The position numbers were made by a program, and so were the translations under genes. Shown here piece after piece: positions 56,596 through 64,000 of a DNA stretch of 64,000 bases (position 1 is its first letter; every line of letters begins with the position of its first letter). The stretch comes from Guadua angustifolia (Eukaryota > Streptophyta > Magnoliopsida > Poales > Poaceae). The notes under the pieces were generated by a model. It was not told the origin of the DNA, did no database searches, and was given only the letters and a program-made list of their open reading frames with translations. The stretch is taken from positions 9,421,890 to 9,485,889 of the forward strand of contig CM070504.1 of the NCBI GenBank assembly GCA_036346375.1. Reading direction: 5' to 3'.

Positions 56596-56645
56596 TTCTT
56601 CCAGTTTCTGCAGCTTCTCCTCCAGCACTCGTGTAAACAAACACA

Positions 56646-57660
56646 ACCTTAGTTTTTGAGAACTAAAACAAGATCTGTACTATAGCACCATGCTTCTCTG
56701 CTGAAACTATAGTAACACCTTTTCTTCTTATTTTTCTTTCCATTTGCCAGTCTCGCAGCCCTTTGTTACTGCATCATGGTTGGACCTTGGACGCACGCTT
56801 CTAACATGGAGTGCAACGAAATGCCATCTTTCTTGCGGTGGTGCCTGTGAGGGGGAAATCTAGAAGAGGATGGATCCCATCACCTGACCGGTTGATCTTC
56901 CCTCCAGAATTACGGGCTACAATTCTGTGCATGTAAACGTGGTAATGTAATTATACGTGATTGCACACTCCATCCGGTTCAAATGATGGAAGCTACACAG
57001 CACCACTATTATGAAAAACGGCCAACTCAACTGATTAATCAGTAACAGTGACTAAACCGTTACAAATAATTTAATCGGAGTGCAACTAACACAATCAAAT
57101 AATTAATTGATCGTATAATACGATTAATCAACCGTTTTCCAACTAAACATCTGTTTTCACGTTTTATCACTAATATAGATTATTTTTATTTACTAAGCAT
57201 GGTAAATTAGCTTATAATATAGTGTCATAGTGTTCATAGTGCGTGTTTTTTAATGAACTATGAACAATGAAATGTAAAACATGTTTTTAGAGTGATAATT
57301 TACAATAACTTTGGGTAGATAAAATATTTCTAATTAATTCTAAATGTAAATAAATATATTAATAAGAACACATAATCGTCTGTTAACGATATCACGTCCA
57401 ATCGTCAAGCACATATTGTTTTTTACAACACTGCACAACATTGTTGCCGTAAAAATTTTGTCTGAACATACATCACCCCGTAATGGTACCCAGCAAACCG
57501 GTCTTTCGATCAAGGTGTCGTCGTATTTGTACCGATAGCGAATGCCATCCATAGTTAACTTGCTCCCCGGGCTCGAGCAATTACCAATAGAAAAGACCGA
57601 GATGACAGAGCGATAAATCGGTACTGTAAAAATTAGCATGAAATGTGAGAGGAGACGAAC
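56646..57660. other. Unassigned stretch left of RPS3A
   Basis: AT-rich, with no gene recognised. The right end grades into the RPS3A promoter. Confidence 0.4.
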
Positions 57661-57682
57661 AACAAACAGCACAGGAAGAGAT

Positions 57683-57908
57683 TGGGCCATGGAAGGGTCG
57701 AAGCCCATTACGTGGTTCCGTATGTCTTCCGACTCTTCCCATGGCCTATTGGGCCGAACAGGCCTCCGAATCGCTAAACCAACTCCTCAGATGGGCCTTC
57801 CCACATCGCATCCGTCCATCCACTCAAGTGCTCCTTTTGCCGCACGATCGAACCCTGGAACCCTCGAGCCACGGGTATATAATAGAACCCCTCGCGTCAA
57901 TAGGGTTT
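57683..57908 (+). promoter_or_regulatory. RPS3A core promoter with site II motifs, TATA and telo-box
   Basis: TGGGCC stands at 57683, 57750 and 57792, and its complement core GCCCA at 57703. A TATATAA box is at 57876-57882, and TAGGGTTT (telo-box, reverse) at 57901-57908. Site II (TGGGCY) together with a telo-box is the known signature of plant ribosomal-protein and other growth-linked promoters. Confidence 0.7.
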
Positions 57909-57997
57909 CCTTCCGCACCCACCCATCCCCGACGCTCGAAACACGCCCGAGGCAGCGCCGCCACTTCCGCTGCACCAGCACCAGGAGCGCGGCAGCC

Positions 57998-60668
57998 ATG
58001 GCGGTCGGCAAGAACAAGCGCATCTCCAAGGGGAAGAAGGGCGGGAAGAAGAAGATGTGAGCGCCCCCCAGCCTCTCTCCTCCTCTTCCGTCCCGAGATC
58101 CAAGATTCGTCTGTTTCTTTTGTAGAAGTTTGCGTTGGGTGCTGATGCGGTTCTTGGTTTATTGGTGTTGTTTTTGCAGCGTCGATCCGTTCGCCAAGAA
58201 GGACTGGTATGACATCAAGGCGCCGTCCGTGTTCACCGTGCGCAACGTCGGGAAGACGCTCGTGTCCAGGACACAGGGTACAAGGGTATGCTTGCTCTTC
58301 TCGCTTGACTTTGCCGGATTTATACTTCTTTGATTTGTTTTGTGTTTCAGGGATGCGCCGTTTAGCCGTTTCAGTGTGCACGTAGGCATGTAGATTGTGA
58401 TGTGGTCGATTTGAAAGTTGACGGATTCGGCCGATTATTAGTACTATATTTGTTGTGCTTGTGCGGTGTGCTTATACAGGAGTGCAGTATATGAATGGAT
58501 TGATCTTTGCGTGATATATAAAGTGCTAACAGCACAAGTGAAGGATCTGATGAAATTGCATTTTAATGCTATCGTTTTGGATTAGACATCGCTCTTGTTC
58601 TGCATTTCTGATAAATAGATGACTGTAGAGATGAACTGGTTATATAGAACGAAACGGTCTTGTTTTAAGGATGGGCTGGTTACACCTCAATTTGTTTAAT
58701 TCATGAAAGTATCAAAATATTGTTGTTTGATTCCATCTTTCCAAGAGGTTCGCTTTTATGTCTGTTGTCTATTTAAGCTCCTAATTTCATTTTTATGTCA
58801 GACTATTCTGCATCTCTATGGATTTCCAGTGTTAATGATTGAATGTTTTGAGCGCTAAATCAGTGTTTGTTATTGGCTAATTTAGTACGCTATATACTCA
58901 TGGGCATTTAAAAGAAGTATGCACAAGATATATAGTCACTGAAGTGTATATAAATCTTGTGTAAACTTTCATTAAATTGTGCATTAGTATGTGACTTACT
59001 CAAGCTAGAAGAGATGCTTATGGAAATAAAAACGTGGGAAACGTCCACATAATTTCCTGAATTTTAGAAAATGGAAATAAAAATGTGGGAAACGTCCACA
59101 TAATTTCCTGAATTTTAGAAAAAGCCGCTTAACATGCCAAAAAACTAAAACCAGATATCTTACCCCTAAGGCACATGCTAGTGTAATTAAGGGGTATAAT
59201 ATACTGTATGGAGTTGATGGCGTTAAGCGGATTTTTTACTGAAATTCTGGTGGTTTTCTGGACTTTTTCCTAGTGACTTTGAAGATGTAAGGCTGAAGAT
59301 CCATCTAATGAAATTGTGACAGGCAACAATCACTTTAGTAGCGCTATTAGAACATCCAACCAGCCATGAGTCCAAAACAGAATTTCCACCATGTTGAAAC
59401 CCCTTCTTTCTTGTATAGATGCTATTTTATACTTACCCGTGCATGTTAAGAAAAATACAGAGCAGTACACCTATTGATTCTTATTTACTATCTCAATATT
59501 GAACTTGTTGATCTACCAAACCACCTATATTTAGTATTGTGTCAAGTGGACTATGATCGTTCTTCAGCCAATGGCCTCCTAAAGTGAATGGAAGTTGCAA
59601 TTGCAATATGTAGGAATAGATGCATAGTGGTGGACCTATCACAGAAGGCCATAGCAATTGACTTGTAGGCCTTTTTTTTCTTTAGTAGATTTATCAGGTG
59701 TTGCAATCTTTATTCAGTCTGTACTCAGCAGCTGTAGCAGTGCTTATGGTATTATTTGCTGATCCTCGATACTTTTTTTTTTGTTTTAGATTGCTTCTGA
59801 GGGTCTTAAGCACAGAGTTTTTGAGGTATCCTTAGCTGATCTTCAGAATGATGAGGATCAGGCTTACAGGAAGATCAGACTTCGTGCAGAGGATGTGCAA
59901 GGGAAAAATGTGCTCACAAACTTCTGGGTAATGGTCTCTTCTTTATTGCACACAGTTACTTCTGTTAGGTCATTTTTTATAGTGTTAACCAGTTCTTCCT
60001 CATGATAGGGCATGGATTTCACCACCGACAAGCTCAGGTCCTTGGTGAGGAAGTGGCAGACGCTCATCGAGGCTCATGTGGATGTCAAGACCACTGATAA
60101 CTACATGCTCCGTCTGTTCTGCATTGGCTTCACGAAGAGACGCCCCAACCAAGTGAAGCGCACTTGTTACGCTCAAGCCAGCCAAATTAGACAGGTAAAT
60201 TAGTTCTCACTTTGCTTTTATAATCTATGTATGTAATTATGGAGTTGCTTTACTATATTTGCTCTGTGTTCTGCATGTAGATTCGCCGTAAGATGGTTGA
60301 GATTATGGCCAACCAGGCTTCGACCTGTGACTTGAAAGAGCTGGTATCAAAATTCATTCCTGAAGTCATTGGCAAGGAGATTGAGAAGGCGACATCAAGC
60401 ATTTTCCCCCTCCAGAATGTGTTCATCCGCAAGGTGAAGATCCTTAAGGCCCCAAAATTCGACCTGGGGAAACTCATGGAGGTAATTGACACATAAGCAG
60501 ACTTGACTGTGGTTTAATATTGGGCTTACATCAGTGAATTAACGTTAATATATGGCTTGTGGCTCATTCTAGGTCCATGGTGACTACAAGGAGGATGTTG
60601 GTGTGAAGCTGGAGAGGCCTGCTGAAGGTGATGAAGCCATGGCAGGGCAGGAGGTTGCTACCGAGTAG
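57998..60668 (+). CDS. RPS3A: 40S ribosomal protein eS1 (S3a), six exons, 261 aa
   Basis: Exons are 57998-58056, 58180-58285, 59790-59927, 60009-60194, 60281-60481 and 60573-60668. All introns are GT-AG and phases close exactly. The protein starts MAVGKNKRISKGKKGGKKK and continues VDPFAKKDWYDIKAPS, TQGTRIASEGLKHRVFEVSL, RKIRLRAEDVQGKNVLTNFW, GMDFTTDKLRSLVRKW, CIGFTKRRPNQVKRTCYA and KAPKFDLGKLMEVHGDY. This is the full eS1 family length (about 262 aa in plants). It sits on the small-subunit platform near the mRNA exit and takes part in initiation. Intron 2 is long (1.5 kb). The first intron splits an Ile codon after KKK. The promoter has typical ribosomal-protein motifs. The gene is convergent with the NPGR gene, 751 bp apart at the stops. 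The call is secure. Confidence 0.97.
59020..59121. repeat. 51 bp tandem duplication in RPS3A intron 2
   Basis: Units 59020-59070 and 59071-59121 differ by one base (ACGTGGG/ATGTGGG). Both contain GAAACGTCCACATAATTTCC. Confidence 0.9.
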
Positions 60669-61419
60669 AGATAGTGCTTTTTTTTTGCTACTTTATGTTT
60701 AGAAGATATATGTACCACCTATCTAGGTGGTGTCATGAACTTCCTAGTCAGTTTTGATGGCTGATTTCCTAAATGCTTTGCTGCCGAGATTCCTAGTCGG
60801 TGGCGTATTTGATGTCGGATGAAAAATGACAAACATGCTTTGTTTTTGTTTGTTCTGGATAGAGGTTGGTTTAAACTATATGTTGAGTTCCGTCATAAGC
60901 ATGATCTTGTTCGATTGTCTGGAGTATATGTTCTGGTGATCTGTGAGGTTTCTCGGCAATGTTCCAATGTAGCTCCCATTTTCCTTGTTGGATCGTGTCG
61001 CATTTTGTACCTGAAAGCTGGCAGAAGTCCACGGTGAGCAGTGCTGCCTGATTCCTGTGACTCAATACTCGGAAAGCTAAGAACTTGCAGTTGGCAATTT
61101 TGCAGTGATGTCTGCTACTTTCCTATCAGCTGACGCGTATGTAAGTAAATTGTATTGGGTGCTATATTTGAGTAAAATTTATCAGCATCCAAAAAGATGA
61201 AGGTAATGCAAATCTTTTTTATTTGTGCAACTTCTAAGTGAGAACAAAATTGGCAAGGATGTCCATTGAAGGACACTCAACGTTGCAACGCGAACACAAA
61301 TAGATCTAATTACATTTGACATAATTTCTAACTGATGGCGGTACCGGTCGGAGAGATGAGAGCACCCAGAGAGAAGGTACAGATTTCTACAAGAAAATCA
61401 GCTGTGTGGCTATGGGTTC
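60669..61419. other. Convergent 3' flanks of RPS3A and NPGR
   Basis: 3' UTR sequence of both genes; no other feature recognised. Confidence 0.4.
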
Positions 61420-63942
61420 CTAATGCAGCATGATGGGTAGTTGCTCGGAGATGTCTTGAATCGGTGATAATTCTCGGAGCTCGTACGCTGCCTGGAAGCA
61501 GTCGGCAGCCTCAAGCAACGATCCTTCAGATTTCAAGACGAGTCCAAGCTCCAACCAGGCTTGATGGCCTGTAGGCTCCAAACGGAGGGCGTTACGAAGG
61601 AAAGTTCTTGCGATTGACAATGATTTCCCTCCCAGATTTCTTAGAATCCCCGCCATAGAAACCATGCTAGGGACATAGTCTGGATCGATGGAGAGGGAGA
61701 ATGAGAATGCTGTCAGGGCTTCTTGGTGCAAGGATTGAGCCTCCAATAGAAGGCCTGCAATGGTAACAGTCATATTAGCACTTTGACAAAATAGTAAGCG
61801 TAGCGGTTGATCTACAGTGCAAAATAGTTACCCGCACATTTGCAAACAAAATTTAACTGAACTAGTACTAAAAGTCTACAACAGTATCGACGGGCAGTCA
61901 GGGAGACATCCTATCTTATTAATGTCCAGCTAATTAAGATAAATAATAATTACAGAAGTACATGCAGCAGCTAAAATCAATTTTGTACGGCCAAGGCAAA
62001 AGCTGAAGATGAGGCTCTTAATGTTGCACAGAAATGGTCTACTAGCTTGATCATGGAATCAGCTGTCAACACAAGTTTCTGGCAAAAAAAAAAAATGCTT
62101 TTTAAACAATAGGCATGTAGCTTGTAATCATGACGGCATGTGACAAAAAACTGGTGTTCATAGTTTGATAGATTGAAGCCTGTGTATAGGCACCTAGTGG
62201 AGTAGTTTTGGTAAAACTTCGTCCGTGCTATGAGGTTCTTTTGGAGGGTGGTCAGGTTTAGAGGTTAACTTGTGTTGAATAGATTCTTAGATGTTCGTGA
62301 TCTTTGTCAGACTTAGTAGTATTTTCCGGTTAACTCTTGTCAAACCTGGTGAATCCAGCAAGCTGGTTGGCTCTGGTCAGATGTCAGAATTTCATAATTA
62401 AAATAAATACCAGGCCTCATGCAAAACAGGATTAGCCACAAACCCTATAATCATTGAACACAATAGCAGAGTCAGGTAGTCGAGAATATTTACCTCTAAC
62501 ATGCCAGCACTTGGGAGAGAAGAAATTGATGGATTTGGCTTTGTTAAGACATATGTTTGAGTCGCGCCATGCTTCAAGCTTTGTGTATATTGATGCCAAA
62601 TCTAACCATGCTTCCATCTCTAACTTCTGGAGGGAGTTAACCTGTGAAGGCCAAGTGGACATTGAAGAAAGAAGAAGCATAACATAATCATTTTTGTCCC
62701 AAAAAGAAGTCAAAAGGGGCCATACCTTGTCAAAAGGGGTCAATTTCCAGACTTCCTTCTTTGATTGAATGATTGCAAGCAAAACCCTAAAAGAATCTAC
62801 TGCAGGCTTGAATTGTCCACGGGAGGCCTGAATTTGTGCTTTTAGCCTCAAAATACCCATCTGATCCTCTTTCTCAGCCTCATCCATTGCAATATCCGCA
62901 ACTGCTTCGGCTTCTTGTAAATTCTGTTGTGCAGACAACACAAGAATTAACAATTTCCAGGCACTAACTGAACTTCCTGTCACCATCTCGAGACATTCCG
63001 TTGCACTTTCAACAGCTGCATTCAGTTTATGCTGCATTGCATTTTCCCAAGCAAGGCTATACATTATGTCAGGATTATACTTTGCCATTGCAGCAGCATC
63101 CTGCAGCAGCCTGAGTGCGTTATCTTGTAATCTCAATTTTTCTGAGTGAGAACCAGAGGACCTAGCAAAAGGTCCATAACAAACACCAAGAAAATGGTTT
63201 ACAACGCTGACAAAATGCATATCATGACTTTTGAAAAACTTCATGGCTGTATTTGCAAATTTTATTCCTTCAGAAGAATGCTTTGGGTTCTTACAGCATA
63301 GTTTGGCTCCTAAAAGAAGAGATGGAATATGAGGTTTTCCCTTCCTTTCTAATACACGAAAACCATTCCTTATAATGTTTAAGGCACTATCATCCATGCC
63401 AGATGCACTGTAGCAAAGTGCAAGAATGTACCATCTTTCTGATCTGCTATAGGTTCCTGGCAACAACATTTCTAGATGGCTGGCCAAGACTTCATAATGC
63501 CCTGATAATGACAGTGCATACATCAAATGGTTCACAAGGTCAGGATCCCATTTTGTTTCTTGGTGGGCTAGCTTTCTTGTAAGTATGAGCAACAGCAAAA
63601 TTGCTTCCTCCATATTGTTCCCAGGGGTTACCGGGTTCCGTTGTTGATTGAATTCTTGAGGAAACTTCACTTCAACACCACAATACAGCAGAGTCACTGC
63701 TAATTCTTTTTGTAAGTTGGAGGACCTTTGGGAATCCAAATTCCATGGCTTTGCAAGAGCTCTCCGATATGCAATGATGGCCTCCTCAAACAAACCACTT
63801 CTCATCCATAGCTTAGGAAGATATTCTAGTGCGGAGTGGAACATTTCTATCAGCTTACACTCTTCAGAAGTACCTTCAGGAACACCATATGGCCATGCAG
63901 ACTCTACAATGTCTATGATGATTCTGCATTCTTCTGCAGCAT
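61420..63942 (-). CDS. NPGR: NPG1-related TPR protein (NPGR), 5' part beyond window
   Basis: Minus-strand exons are 63942-62726, 62641-62494 and 61754-61420 (stop at 61422-61420). They join in frame (phases 0 and 1). About 566 C-terminal residues are present. TPR-type helices recur: LWMRSGLFEEAIIAYRRAL, MYALSLSGHYEVLASHLEML, AWLDLASIYTKLEAWRDS, and in the last exon YVPSMVSMAGILRNLG and AWLELGLVLKSEGSLLEAA. This matches the No Pollen Germination 1 family, calmodulin-binding TPR proteins that act as the TTC7-like part of the plant PI4K-alpha1 plasma-membrane complex. The exon at 63942 begins after a GTTATCTTGGCAG acceptor; the frame is also open to the left, so the acceptor is likely but not proven. 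The first exon(s) lie right of the window. Confidence 0.9.
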
Positions 63943-64000
63943 CTGCCAAGATAACATAAGTGAAATTCCAATTGGATGTGATGGATCTCTTCCAGATGGA

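Larger units (their letters stand above)
54956..56645 (+). mobile_element. Truncated gypsy-type element: LTR plus leader
   Basis: The LTR (54956-55741, 786 bp) starts TGTCGGGG and ends GTCGACA. Directly after it stands a primer-binding-like GTTGGCATCGTCCGTAGGG, so this is a 5' LTR and the element points right. Only about 0.9 kb of leader/gag-start follows, mostly two tandem arrays. Pol and the 3' LTR are absent. The sense frame FDDVEGGDVCFAGEDVAG at 55825-55880 may be the start of gag. Confidence 0.8.

Noticed and set aside
55693..56646. 317-codon minus-strand frame with EKDLAVKKT-like repeats
   Set aside because: It lies antisense over the two tandem arrays and the leader of a truncated gypsy element. 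The frame is a by-product of the repeats.
58545..58612. Possible C/D box snoRNA in RPS3A intron 2 (CTGATGA ... CTGA)
   Set aside because: The C box lacks the purine, no terminal stem is seen, and no guide match was identified; chance boxes are common in a 1.5 kb intron.

Overview
The window is plant nuclear DNA, almost certainly from a grass. Evidence: spliced genes with GC-rich first exons, TATA-box promoters, and a dense mix of LTR retrotransposons, LINE tails, hAT, PIF/Harbinger, MULE and Helitron-like elements. A panicoid grass fits the element style, but the sequence alone does not fix the species.

Layout. (1) 1-9756: 3' part of a Ty3/gypsy element with two RNase H domains (Tat-lineage architecture). 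It has a degenerate pol on +, a spliced antisense ORF on -, and a 1.48 kb 3' LTR whose U3 holds 15 CACGTG G-boxes at about 50 bp spacing. (2) 9757-13300: an LTR-like scrap, two unclassified repeats (A and B, both seen again at 52-55 kb) and a possible small secreted-peptide gene. (3) 13735-18034: a minus-strand Ty1/copia element with near-identical LTRs and a GGCAC target duplication but no gag or primer site. (4) 18-23 kb: mostly unassigned sequence, then a four-exon SOB FIVE-LIKE gene on -. (5) 23.4-29.1 kb: LINE 3' ends, a solo copia LTR carrying a nested MULE-type MITE, and a hairpin MITE. (6) 29.4-32.3 kb: a Helitron-like element carrying pieces of two unrelated genes, a subtilase (-) and a poly(A) polymerase (+). 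(7) 32-36 kb: hAT MITEs and a 93 bp LINE tail. (8) 36.28-37.54 kb: a heptahelical PAQR/HHP gene with one frameshift. (9) 38.97-41.66 kb: a decayed PIF/Harbinger element, then two Tourist-like MITEs. (10) 47.06-49.04 kb: a DUF4228/PADRE gene. (11) 49.5-56.6 kb: MITEs, repeats B and A, and an LTR plus leader with two tandem arrays. (12) 57.7-64 kb: the housekeeping gene for ribosomal protein eS1 (RPS3A), convergent with an NPG1-related TPR gene that runs off the right edge.

The five host genes do not form a pathway: cytokinin-linked SOFL, membrane receptor-like HHP, stress-linked PADRE, ribosome eS1, and NPGR of the plasma-membrane PI4K complex. The notable biology lies in the mobile elements: the G-box array set between a sense LTR promoter and an antisense ORF promoter, the chimeric Helitron-like element, and the nested MITE in a solo LTR.
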